Positions 33,696-42,260 of a DNA stretch of 64,000 nucleotides are shown piece after piece. The stretch spans positions 1-64,000 of the forward strand of contig DLGC01000018.1 of the NCBI GenBank assembly GCA_002482525.1, read 5' to 3'. The notes below the pieces were generated by a model, which was not told where the DNA came from, ran no database searches, and saw only the letters and a list, made by a program, of their open reading frames with translations. How positions within the stretch are numbered: the stretch's first letter is position 1; each line of letters begins with the position of its first letter. This stretch comes from Propionibacteriaceae bacterium UBA7704 (GTDB lineage Bacteria > Actinomycetota > Actinomycetes > Propionibacteriales > Propionibacteriaceae). The position numbers were made by a program, and so were the translations under genes.

Positions 33696-34868
33696 TCACT
33701 CGCCGAGGATCGGACCCCGTTGGGGCCCTTCCTCCTGCGCCGGCTGCACCGCCAACGACGGAAACTCGCTGAGCGGACCGGCAGGCTTGGTGTCCCAGGC
33801 GGGGAAGACCAGATCAGACTGCAGCCACGAGGTGAGCAACCCCGCCAAACCCGTCAGGCTGGTGAGGTGAGTGCGCTCGTGTCCGTGGCTGGCATCCACG
33901 CCGAAACCCAGCAATGCGACACGCAGATGGGCTCCGGCCTCGAGAGCGGCAGCAGCATCCGAACGGTAGTGAGCGAAGGTGTCGCGCACCACGTCGATGC
34001 CGGCTTCGACCGCCAGGCTGTGCAGTCGACGAGTCAAGTGATAGTCGAAGGGCCCCATGCTGTCCGCCATCGTCACCGTGACCGCAGTCTCGGTCGACTG
34101 CTGGCCGGGCGCCACGATCGCGGCGTCGATGGACACCATCTCTGCGACATCGGGATCCAGCCCGTGGCTGGCGCCGTGCCCAATCTCCTCAGCGCACGTC
34201 ACCAGAAGCTGCGTACGCACCGGAAGCTTCGCATCGGCGTCCTTGACCGCCTTCACCGCCGCCAACGTCGCGGCGACCCCGGCCTTGTCATCCAAGTGCC
34301 GGGAGCGCACAAAGCCGCTGCTGGTGATGATCGGATTCGCCAACTGAGCCACGAAGTCACCCACGTCGAGGCCGAGGGCACGCAAGTCCTCGATCGACGA
34401 CACCTGCTCATCGATGCGAACCTCGACCTGTTCCCAGCCGACGCCTTGCGAATCGACTTCATCGTTCCATCGGTGACCCGAGGCCTTCAGCGGCAAGATC
34501 TGACCGGTGTAGACCGTGTCCAGGGCATCGGGGAAGATCCAGACCGTCGCCCCTTCGGAGAAACGAGCCGAGTGGGTGCCGACCTCCTTGAGTTCGAGGC
34601 GTCCGTTGGACTTCAGGCGACGGATCATCACCCCGATGGTGTCGGTGTGCACCGCGACCGCACGGCTGGGCGGCGCACCCTCGTCCCCGCCCCCCAACTC
34701 GGCCACGATGGCGCCCCGTCGAGTGACCACGAAGGGAACGCCGAGCTGGTCCAAGCGTTCGCCGACGTACTGCTGAACATGATCGGTGCGCCCGGTCGGG
34801 CTGGGAATCTCCAGCAACTCCAGCAGGACTTGGCGCAGGTAGGTCAGGTCGATAGTCAGTGGTGTCAC
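33696..34868 (-). CDS. M42-family metallopeptidase
   Basis: About 390 residues. Metal-binding motifs fit VHTDTIGVM (HxD), HLDDKAGVAAT, and the Glu pair in CAEEIGHGAS, followed by DAAIVAPG. The sequence is closest to the M42 proteins associated with osmoprotectant NAGGN gene clusters, but no such cluster is present here, so it may be a general aminopeptidase. The N-terminal LLELLEIPSPTGRTD is typical. The GTG at 34868 was chosen because TACCGT lies 7 nt upstream; the frame is open for 39 further codons. Confidence 0.85.
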   Translation of the reverse strand: MTPLTIDLTYLRQVLLELLEIPSPTGRTDHVQQYVGERLDQLGVPFVVTRRGAIVAELGGGDEGAPPSRAVAVHTDTIGVMIRRLKSNGRLELKEVGTHSARFSEGATVWIFPDALDTVYTGQILPLKASGHRWNDEVDSQGVGWEQVEVRIDEQVSSIEDLRALGLDVGDFVAQLANPIITSSGFVRSRHLDDKAGVAATLAAVKAVKDADAKLPVRTQLLVTCAEEIGHGASHGLDPDVAEMVSIDAAIVAPGQQSTETAVTVTMADSMGPFDYHLTRRLHSLAVEAGIDVVRDTFAHYRSDAAAALEAGAHLRVALLGFGVDASHGHERTHLTSLTGLAGLLTSWLQSDLVFPAWDTKPAGPLSEFPSLAVQPAQEEGPQRGPILGE

Positions 34869-34875
34869 ACTCAGC

Positions 34876-34881
34876 ACGGTA
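34876..34881 (-). promoter_or_regulatory. -10 element TACCGT of M42 gene
   Basis: TACCGT on the minus strand ends 7 nt before the GTG at 34868. It helps choose this start, so it is not independent evidence. Confidence 0.35.
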
Positions 34882-35068
34882 GCGTGGCTCGCCGCGCAGT
34901 GCGACCGCCACAGCGGTGCCACTGGCCAGAACGGCAAGATCGCGCCAAAACGGCCGCAACGCGCATCGCGTGCACGCCGATCCAACCGAAAACGGGCCTC
35001 ACCTCAGCCCTGCCGGCGATACCGCCACGGTGCGGACGATCGGCGAGGACCGATCACGAATCGCTGCC

Positions 35069-36526
35069 CTACTCGGCGGTGTCGGAATGCTGCTCGGCCC
35101 ACCAACGCGTGAGTTCGTCGCGGGCCCGCTCGGCGCCGAGTGGACCCTCCTCCATGCGACGCTCCAGGAGGAACTTGTAGGCAGCACCAACCTCACGCCC
35201 CTCACCGATACCCAGGATCTCCATGATCTGCGTGCCATCGAGATCGGGTCGGATCGACTGCAACTCCTCCTGGGCGCTGAGCTCGTCGATACGCCACTCC
35301 AGTTCCTCATAGGCACGACGCAGCCGGTCGGCCTTGCGCTGATTGCGAGTGGTGCAATCGGCCCGGGTGAGGATGTGTAGGCGTTCCAGGTCTGACCCCG
35401 CGTCACGGACGTAGCGCCGCACCGCCGAATCACTCCACTGGCCTTCGCCATAGCCGTGGAAACGCAGGTGGAGTTCCACCAGTTTCGACACCGCATTGAT
35501 CTGCTCGTTGGAGAAGTGCAGGGCACGCATGCGCTTGCGGGTGAGCTTGGCACCGACCACGTCATGGTGGTGGAAGGACACCTTGCCACCGGGTTCGAAG
35601 CGTCGAGTGGCGGGCTTGCCGATGTCGTGAAACAGGGCCGCCAATCGGTTGACCAGATCCGGCTCAACACCGCGGGCCCGCTCCAGTTCGATGGCTTGCT
35701 CGATCACGGTCAAGGTGTGCTGATAGACATCCTTGTGGTGGTTGTGTTCGTCGAGTTCCATCTGCAGCGCCGGCAACTCGGGCAGCACGATGTCGGCCAG
35801 GCCGGTTTGCACCAACAGGTCCAGGCCGGGCCGTGGGTTGTCGGTCAGCAGCAGCTTCACCAGTTCGTCGCGGATGCGCTCGGCCGACACGATCGTGATG
35901 CGTCCGGCCCCGGCGGTCATCGCCGCGACCACCTCCGGCGCCGGGCGGAAGCTCAACTGGGAGGTAAAACGCGCCGCCCGCATCATGCGCAGCGGATCGT
36001 CAGAAAAGGACAGCTCCGGCGCGGCCGGCGTACGAATCACCAACTGCTCAAGATCCACCAGCCCCCCGAACGGGTCCAGGAGCTCTCCGCTGGTGGTGTC
36101 CAGCGCCATCGCGTTGATGGTGAAATCGCGACGGATCAGGTCCTCACCGAGGTGGTCACCGAACTGCACCTGCGGCTTGCGGGTGTCGTCGCGGTAGGTG
36201 TCGGCACGGAAAGTGGTGATCTCCACCTGGAACCAGGTGCCGTCGGCCTCGCTGATGCGGCAGGCAATGGTGCCGAACTCGCGCCCGACATCCCACACCG
36301 CCTTCGTGAAGCGGCGCACCACCGCCTCGATCTGGTCTGGTCTGGCCGAGGTGGTGTAGTCCAGGTCGGTGCTCAGCCGGCCCAGCAGCGCATCACGGAC
36401 GGTGCCTCCGACCAAGTACAGCTCGTAGCCGGCCTCAGAAAACGCCGCCACCATGGCGCTCAGCACCGGGCCGCCGCGCAATGCGGCGTCCAAGGCGGTC
36501 CGCTGGTGATCAGTGAGGCTCAGCAC
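35069..36526 (-). CDS. cca: CCA tRNA nucleotidyltransferase
   Basis: About 485 residues. The head domain shows LVGGTVRDALLGR and the metal-binding DLDYTT. It is followed by RRDFTINAMAL, the ERIRDELVKLL neck segment, and an HD domain with LFHDIGKPATRR and HHHDVVGAK. It adds or repairs the CCA end of tRNA. Its place next to the DUF6049-murJ operon is conserved in actinobacteria. A TTG at 36535 is the longest start; the GTG at 36526 is preferred because TAGAGT ends 8 nt before it. Confidence 0.93.
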   Translation of the reverse strand: MLSLTDHQRTALDAALRGGPVLSAMVAAFSEAGYELYLVGGTVRDALLGRLSTDLDYTTSARPDQIEAVVRRFTKAVWDVGREFGTIACRISEADGTWFQVEITTFRADTYRDDTRKPQVQFGDHLGEDLIRRDFTINAMALDTTSGELLDPFGGLVDLEQLVIRTPAAPELSFSDDPLRMMRAARFTSQLSFRPAPEVVAAMTAGAGRITIVSAERIRDELVKLLLTDNPRPGLDLLVQTGLADIVLPELPALQMELDEHNHHKDVYQHTLTVIEQAIELERARGVEPDLVNRLAALFHDIGKPATRRFEPGGKVSFHHHDVVGAKLTRKRMRALHFSNEQINAVSKLVELHLRFHGYGEGQWSDSAVRRYVRDAGSDLERLHILTRADCTTRNQRKADRLRRAYEELEWRIDELSAQEELQSIRPDLDGTQIMEILGIGEGREVGAAYKFLLERRMEEGPLGAERARDELTRWWAEQHSDTAE

Positions 36527-36534
36527 GGGCGTCA

Positions 36535-36540
36535 ACTCTA
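36535..36540 (-). promoter_or_regulatory. -10 element TAGAGT of cca
   Basis: Minus-strand TAGAGT ends 8 nt before the GTG at 36526 and overlaps the alternative TTG start, which argues against that longer form. Confidence 0.35.
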
Positions 36541-36640
36541 CCGCCGCGTCCGCCGCTGTGACTCTGCGGCGTGGCGGCGACGTCGCCTGCCTGGGACGGC
36601 CCAGCCGTGGTTTGGTCCGCGATCACGACTCCAGCGCCCC

Positions 36641-36646
36641 TACCAT
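36641..36646 (+). promoter_or_regulatory. -10 element TACCAT, leaderless DUF6049-murJ operon
   Basis: TACCAT then GGGACG (6 nt) then the GTG at 36653. Confidence 0.45.
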
Positions 36647-36652
36647 GGGACG

Positions 36653-38647
36653 GTGACGAGTGCCAGGAAGATGGGTCAGTGGCTCGGCCGCACCCTGGCA
36701 GCAGGCGTTGCGGCGAGTCTGGCCGTCGGCGTCATGATCATCGGCGGCACACCCGCACGGGCTGCCGATTCGATCGAGCTCAGTCTGGATATGACCTCGA
36801 TGTCGGTATCGGGAACCAAACCCAAGGATAAGGTCACGATAAGGCTCACCCTCCGCAACACCGGAACAGTCCCGGCCTACGGGGTGCTGGCCAAGATCTG
36901 GCGCTCCCAGGACCCGATTCGATCCCGGATCGATCTGACCAGCATTGCCGATGGCAGCGTCGACACCTGGGGTGGCTGGCCCAATCTGCCCGGCAACTAT
37001 CAGTTGATCACCGACTCCACGACCGCCTTCGAGCCGGGCGCGACCCGCTCATTCACTCTCACCGGCACTCTTGCGCAGCTCGGTTTCATCACCAAGAAGG
37101 TCGCCTACGCCATCGGCGTCGATGTCGTCGCCACCACAGACCAGAGCAGCAACAGTTCAACCGTCGCCCAGGTGCGTACCTTCGTTCCGATGCCTGGCAA
37201 GGCGGCCGTCCCGGTCACCCCGCTGGTGCTGCTGAGCGCACCGCCGACAAAGCTGGGTGCCAGCCTCTTCGCCAATGAGGACCTGAGCTCTCAGCTCACC
37301 GGACGCCTGAACTCCCTGCTGATCACCGCCTCGTCCACGCGCAGCAGTTGGCTGATCGACCCGGCGCTGCTGGATGAAGTCCGCGATCAGGCCGACGGCT
37401 ATCAGGTGGTCCACGACGGCACCATTTCGGAGGGCACCGGTCAACAGACGGCCGCAGCATGGCTGGCACGCGTCGAGAAACTCGACACCGCCCGCGGCGC
37501 CCGCACCCTCTTCGCCAATCCAGACACCTACGGGGCTCAGGCCACCAACACCGAGGACCTGCTGGCCTGGTCGAAGACCGCCACCGAGTCGGTGCCGGAG
37601 GTCACCGGTCTGCCGCTGATCGTGGTGCCGACCGGCAACGTCGTCGACAATGCCAACCTGGCGTTCCTGGCCTCGGCGAAGGCAACGGCAGTGACCGCCT
37701 CGAACAGCTCCGTGTCGGCAGCCCTGCAGTCCAGTCGTTCCGGGCAGGAAGTCCTGGGCGCCAGCTCGGCGACCGTTCAGGACGTGGTCGGGAGCTCACC
37801 GAGCGAACAGATCCAACAGCGCCAGTTGCTTCTTGCCGAGACCGTGCTGTGTTCCACCGAGGGCCAAGTACGCCTGCTGACCAATCCTGACGAGGTGGCG
37901 TTGAACTCCCAGGCCGAACCTGATTGGGTCACCAACCGGTCCCTGCTGGCCGTGCTCAACTCCGACAGTGGGCGCCAGGCCGCCGTCAAGGACACCAAGC
38001 CCGACCATCTCGGCGTGAACAGTTTCGAGCGGCTCAAGGGGCTTGCCGGCGATCTTGAGGCCTACCAGGATCTCGCTCCGGATTCCACCGTGGCTGCGAC
38101 GCCACAAGCCACCTACCTGCGCAGCATCAGCCAATCGTGGATCGGCAACGACGCCAACCAGGACGAGTTCGCCATGGCCTTGCGCGACCAGTTCGGCCCC
38201 GACAACGTCAACGACAAGGTGAGCCTGCGGGCCAGCGCGCGCTTCGTGATGTCCGGCCGCACCACCGAGTTCCCGGTGACAGTCACCAATGACCTCACCG
38301 AACCGGTGCAGGTGCGCGTCGTGGTGGTCACTGACAATCCACAGCGGCTGACCGTGCCACCCTCAGAACTGATCACCGTGCAGCCGGGCCAAAGCGAAAC
38401 AGTGAATATTCGTCCCGAGGCGACCACCAACGGCGTAGTCACCGCCGATGCCTATCTGACCGATGCCACCGGACGCCGGGTCGGTGAGGCGGTCTCCCTC
38501 ACGATCGAGATGACCGAGTTGGGTATGGTCGCCTGGATCATCGTCGGTATCTCCGGCGTCGTCCTGGTCGTAGCCACGTGGTGGCGGATTCGGCAGGTTC
38601 GTCGCCGAGAGAGCACATCAGCACAGAACGCGGAGGCCCCTGAATGA
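36653..38647 (+). CDS. DUF6049 secreted/membrane protein (Rv3909-like)
   Basis: 664 residues. A signal peptide (about 1-35, ending ARAAD) leads into a large extracytoplasmic beta-rich region. One transmembrane helix follows near residues 622-642 (VAWIIVGISGVVLVVATWW), then a short basic tail, so it is a type I membrane protein. Its position between cca and murJ matches M. tuberculosis Rv3909. The role is unknown but probably tied to peptidoglycan export or wall assembly. Its stop overlaps the murJ start (ATGA), giving translational coupling. A start at 36671 is possible. Confidence 0.85.
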   Translation: MTSARKMGQWLGRTLAAGVAASLAVGVMIIGGTPARAADSIELSLDMTSMSVSGTKPKDKVTIRLTLRNTGTVPAYGVLAKIWRSQDPIRSRIDLTSIADGSVDTWGGWPNLPGNYQLITDSTTAFEPGATRSFTLTGTLAQLGFITKKVAYAIGVDVVATTDQSSNSSTVAQVRTFVPMPGKAAVPVTPLVLLSAPPTKLGASLFANEDLSSQLTGRLNSLLITASSTRSSWLIDPALLDEVRDQADGYQVVHDGTISEGTGQQTAAAWLARVEKLDTARGARTLFANPDTYGAQATNTEDLLAWSKTATESVPEVTGLPLIVVPTGNVVDNANLAFLASAKATAVTASNSSVSAALQSSRSGQEVLGASSATVQDVVGSSPSEQIQQRQLLLAETVLCSTEGQVRLLTNPDEVALNSQAEPDWVTNRSLLAVLNSDSGRQAAVKDTKPDHLGVNSFERLKGLAGDLEAYQDLAPDSTVAATPQATYLRSISQSWIGNDANQDEFAMALRDQFGPDNVNDKVSLRASARFVMSGRTTEFPVTVTNDLTEPVQVRVVVVTDNPQRLTVPPSELITVQPGQSETVNIRPEATTNGVVTADAYLTDATGRRVGEAVSLTIEMTELGMVAWIIVGISGVVLVVATWWRIRQVRRRESTSAQNAEAPE

Positions 38648-41600
38648 CCGCACCGCAATCGGCCGACCAATCGGTGGCATCCCCGACCGACGGCGGTGAG
38701 GGCCATGGTCGTCGGCTGATCAACGCCACCGCGGTGATGGCCTCCGGCACGATGATCTCGCGGATTCTGGGTCTGGTGCGGGCCATGATGATCGCTTTCA
38801 TCCTCGGCAATGGCACCATGCAGGCCGGCGTCCTCAGTCTGGCGCTGACAGTCCCCAGTTCGTTGTACCTGCTGCTGGCCGGCGGCACATTGAACAATGT
38901 GCTGGTCCCGCAGATTGTGCGGGCGGTGACTCACGACGACGACGGCGGCAAGGCGTTCGTCGATCGGATCATGACCGGCTTCCTGATCATTCTGGGTGCC
39001 CTGACGGTGATCTTCACCATCGGCGCCCCCATCGTGATGAGCATCTACACCTCGGCGACCTGGCGCACCCCGGATATGGCCGATCAGTGGCGCTCACTGC
39101 TGCTGATGAGTTACATCACCATGCCGCAGGTCTTCTTCTACGGGGTGTTCTTCCTCATCGGCCAGGTGCTGAACGCTCGGGAGAAGTTCGGGCCGATGAT
39201 GTGGGCGCCGATCGCGAACAATGTGGTCGCGATCCTCTCGCTGGGGATCTACCTGGCGATGTGGGGGGTGCAAACGTCCTCCGGGAACACGTTCACCGAC
39301 CAGCAGGTATGGCTGCTCGGGATCGGCTCCACGCTGGGCATCGTCACCCAAACGCTGATTCTGATTCCCTATCTGCGTCGGGTCGGCTTCCGCTACCGTC
39401 CACGGTTCGATCTGCGCGGAACCGGTCTGGGTCGCACTTTCCGCGTGGCCCGCTGGATGGTGGGTTTTGTGGCCCTGACCTCGCTGGCGCAGGTCGTGGT
39501 AACCAACGTGGCGTCCGGTGGTACCACCGCCACCGGCGATATCGGGGGGGCCTGGAATGCCTACCAGAGCGCATATCTGATCTGGATCCTGCCGCACTCG
39601 CTGCTCACGGTCTCGCTGGCCACCGCCATGATGCCGACCGCGTCGAAATTTGCTCAAGCCGACAAGATGGACGACGTCGCTGCCGAAACCGGGCGAGCGC
39701 TGCGGCTGGCGTTGACCTTCCTGGTGCCGTCGTCGGTGGCGTTCGTGGCGTTGGCCAGTCCGATCACTCGGGTGCCGTTCGGCAACGGCGCCGGCGCCTC
39801 GGACTATCACTATGTGGCCTGGGCACTGATGGCCTTCGGTCTGGGTCTGATCCCCTTCACCGTCCAGTACCTGTACTTGCGCGCCTTCTACTCCTTGGAC
39901 AACACCAAGACCCCCTTCCTACTGCAGATCTGGATCAGTGGTGCCAATGCGCTGCTGGCGGTGGCGCTGGCTTTCCTCTCGACCGATGCCGCCACGCTGG
40001 CCGCCCGGTTGGCGTTGGCGTATTCCCTGTCCTACTTCGTGGGGGTGTTTCTCACTCATCGGGCGTTGCGCAAACGCCTGCCCGCCCTCAACGGACGCCG
40101 AGTCCTCGGCCACATCGGACGACTGCTGCTGGCCAGCGCGCCGGCAGCGGCCGCAGCCTGGGTGATCACCTGGCTGGCGTCTGGCTGGTCCAGCCCCTGG
40201 CTACGGTTGGCGGCCCTGGTCGTTGCCGGGCTGGTGGCAGTGCTGCTGTTCTTCTTCGCGGCCAAGCGGCTGAGTATTCCCGAGGCAGCCTCGCTGGTGA
40301 ACATTCTCAGGCGGCGCAAACCTGATGACGGCGTCTCCGATGCGGTCGAGGCCATCATCGAGGAGACCGAAGAGCTGCAGGCTGAGGCGGACGGCGAGAA
40401 TTCCGAAGTCCAGCTCAACACCGATCCCGATGGCGCCGGCGTCTTCATTCCAGTCGCAGAGCCGTTGTCGTATCCCGATCCCGACACCGGCGCGATCCCC
40501 GGTCAGCTCCTCGGTGAGCGTTACGAGCTGATCGAGCAGCTTGCGGCCGGCCGCTCGAACAACACCTGGCGGGCCCGCGACACGGTGCTGGGTCGTCCGG
40601 TGCTGATGATTCTGCTGCACAGTTCACCGGCGCATACCCAGCGGGTACTGGAGGCGGCCCGGGCCGCGGCGGTCGCCACCGACGCCCGCTTCCTGCGGGT
40701 GCTCGATGTGGTCGCCGACGCCGAGGGTGCCGAGCCCTATCTGGTGTATGAATACGAGCCCGGGTTGACGCTGGAGAAGGTGCTGCAAGCCGGCCCGCTG
40801 CCGGCAGCCGAGGCCTCCTGGCTGATTCGTGAGGCGGCTGATGCGTTGGCGCCGCTGCACGCCGAGGGTCACTTCCATGGCCGGCTCACCCCGTCCAACT
40901 TGCTGATCACCCCGAGTGGGCATCTCAAGATCCTCGGGTTCGGTGTGGATGCTGCCCGGCAGGAGACACTGCGTCGAACCTCTATCACTGCTGCCACTGA
41001 TGTGCTCGCCCTCGGTGACCTGCTGTACGCGGCGTTGGTGGCTCACTGGCCGCTCGGACGCCGCTACGGGCTGCCTGCCGCGCCCGTCGACCACGGCAGG
41101 GCGGTGCCGCCGAGGCAGGTCCTGGAGGATGTTCCCGAGTCACTGAACGAGTTGGTGGTGCGGCTTCGCTCCGGTGTCGGACACAGCGATGCCGTCACCA
41201 CAGCAGAGGGTCTGGTGACCGCGTTGAATCAACAGCTCGGCAAAGAGTCGCTGGCTGCCGCCTTGCGCACACGGTTCCAGGATGGTGCCGCCGAGTATGG
41301 CGAGCCGAGCATCGCCGAGGACCAGTCGGCGCCACCGATCCCGGCGTCGGCTGCGAATCACACGCTGGTACGAACGATGCTCGACGAGGAAGATGCCGCG
41401 CCGGAGTTCGTCTCCGAGGCGCTCGATCATGGCGACCAGTTCACCCCGGTTCCGCCACCCCTGGGACGCGGCGCCGGTGAACAGTGGCGCAGGGTTCCGT
41501 TGCTGCTGGTGGTCTCGCTGGTGGTGGCCGCGGTCGGGATCGTCTGCGCCGGCGTGCTGACCTGGCAGGCCCGTGCGGTCGCCCAACCACTGTCGGCGCG

Positions 41601-42057
41601 CAACGTCACCAAAGTGCAGGACTTCGATCCCAAGGCGGATGGCGGCAGCGGCGGCGAGAACTCCCGCAAGGTGCGTCTGGCCGTCGATGGGAATCCCGAA
41701 ACCGCGTGGCGAACCGAGAAGTACGCTGCCGCGACGATCCCCGACCGGCCCGGTGTCGGGCTGATGCTCGACCTCGGCATGGCCGAAGAGGTGAGCTCAG
41801 TGCAACTCACCTTGGTCGGGAGCGGAACCACGGCGCAGGTGCTGCTACCGAAGGATCCCAACCATTCCGCCTCGACAAAGTCGGTCAAGGACTGGACACC
41901 GATTGCCGAGGCCAGGGGTGCCGCAACGACGGCCGAGATTGTGCTGCCCGAGCAGACGACGACGCGCTATCTGCTGGTCTACCTCACCGAGCTGCCCGAT
42001 ATCGGCGGCGGCAAGTACCAAGGCGGCATCGCCGAACTGAGCGTCCTGGGCCACTGA
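38644..42057 (+). CDS. murJ: MurJ lipid II flippase fused to pseudokinase and discoidin-like domain
   Basis: 1137 residues. Residues about 20-540 are the polytopic MviN/MurJ flippase (start ATAVMASGTMISRILGLVRAM) that moves lipid II across the membrane. A kinase-like domain follows at about 620-870. HRD is replaced by HGRLTPSN and DFG by GFGVDA, and no P-loop glycines are seen, so it should not phosphorylate. In mycobacteria this pseudokinase is recruited to FhaA. A transmembrane helix (about 950-972) and a C-terminal discoidin-like domain with DGNPETAWR end the protein outside the cell. GGAGG precedes the ATG. Confidence 0.93.
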   Translation: MTAPQSADQSVASPTDGGEGHGRRLINATAVMASGTMISRILGLVRAMMIAFILGNGTMQAGVLSLALTVPSSLYLLLAGGTLNNVLVPQIVRAVTHDDDGGKAFVDRIMTGFLIILGALTVIFTIGAPIVMSIYTSATWRTPDMADQWRSLLLMSYITMPQVFFYGVFFLIGQVLNAREKFGPMMWAPIANNVVAILSLGIYLAMWGVQTSSGNTFTDQQVWLLGIGSTLGIVTQTLILIPYLRRVGFRYRPRFDLRGTGLGRTFRVARWMVGFVALTSLAQVVVTNVASGGTTATGDIGGAWNAYQSAYLIWILPHSLLTVSLATAMMPTASKFAQADKMDDVAAETGRALRLALTFLVPSSVAFVALASPITRVPFGNGAGASDYHYVAWALMAFGLGLIPFTVQYLYLRAFYSLDNTKTPFLLQIWISGANALLAVALAFLSTDAATLAARLALAYSLSYFVGVFLTHRALRKRLPALNGRRVLGHIGRLLLASAPAAAAAWVITWLASGWSSPWLRLAALVVAGLVAVLLFFFAAKRLSIPEAASLVNILRRRKPDDGVSDAVEAIIEETEELQAEADGENSEVQLNTDPDGAGVFIPVAEPLSYPDPDTGAIPGQLLGERYELIEQLAAGRSNNTWRARDTVLGRPVLMILLHSSPAHTQRVLEAARAAAVATDARFLRVLDVVADAEGAEPYLVYEYEPGLTLEKVLQAGPLPAAEASWLIREAADALAPLHAEGHFHGRLTPSNLLITPSGHLKILGFGVDAARQETLRRTSITAATDVLALGDLLYAALVAHWPLGRRYGLPAAPVDHGRAVPPRQVLEDVPESLNELVVRLRSGVGHSDAVTTAEGLVTALNQQLGKESLAAALRTRFQDGAAEYGEPSIAEDQSAPPIPASAANHTLVRTMLDEEDAAPEFVSEALDHGDQFTPVPPPLGRGAGEQWRRVPLLLVVSLVVAAVGIVCAGVLTWQARAVAQPLSARNVTKVQDFDPKADGGSGGENSRKVRLAVDGNPETAWRTEKYAAATIPDRPGVGLMLDLGMAEEVSSVQLTLVGSGTTAQVLLPKDPNHSASTKSVKDWTPIAEARGAATTAEIVLPEQTTTRYLLVYLTELPDIGGGKYQGGIAELSVLGH

Positions 42058-42071
42058 GCGGGTTCACCCAG

Positions 42072-42094
42072 CCCTTCGACAGGCTCAGGGAACG
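42072..42094 (+). repeat. REP-like repeat (family B)
   Basis: CCCTTCGACAGGCTCAGGGA ends in AACG and has CCCT/AGGG outer complementarity. Similar copies lie at 59836-59860 and 59881-59900. An inverted partial copy, GGCTGAGCGCGTCGAAG, is at 42158-42174. All are intergenic. Confidence 0.65.
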
Positions 42095-42157
42095 AAACTG
42101 CTGCAGGGGCACGAATACACCATCAGTGCTCTGCTGGTACCTCATCAGTACTCCGCT

Positions 42158-42174
42158 GGCTGAGCGCGTCGAAG
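42158..42174 (-). repeat. Inverted partial copy of family B repeat
   Basis: GGCTGAGCGCGTCGAAG reads CTTCGACGCGCTCAGCC on the minus strand, close to the family B core. Together with 42072-42094 it forms an inverted pair between murJ and the glpK terminator. Confidence 0.5.
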
Positions 42175-42209
42175 CCCCCAATCGGCGCAGCAGAACAGGT
42201 CGGAAAACG

Positions 42210-42244
42210 ACAGTGCCGACGGGGGAATACCCCGCCGGCACTGT
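42210..42244 (-). terminator. Hairpin terminator of glpK
   Basis: The outer stem ACAGTGCCG/CGGCACTGT (9 bp) continues as an inner stem CGGGG/ccccg with a GAATA loop. It starts 16 bp after the glpK stop and has no U-run. Confidence 0.7.
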
Positions 42245-42260
42245 CGTAGCTGGTCTTGGA

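Noticed and set aside
35456..36652. 400-codon N-terminal extension of the DUF6049 protein
   Set aside because: It lies antisense to cca and precedes the signal peptide, which must be N-terminal.
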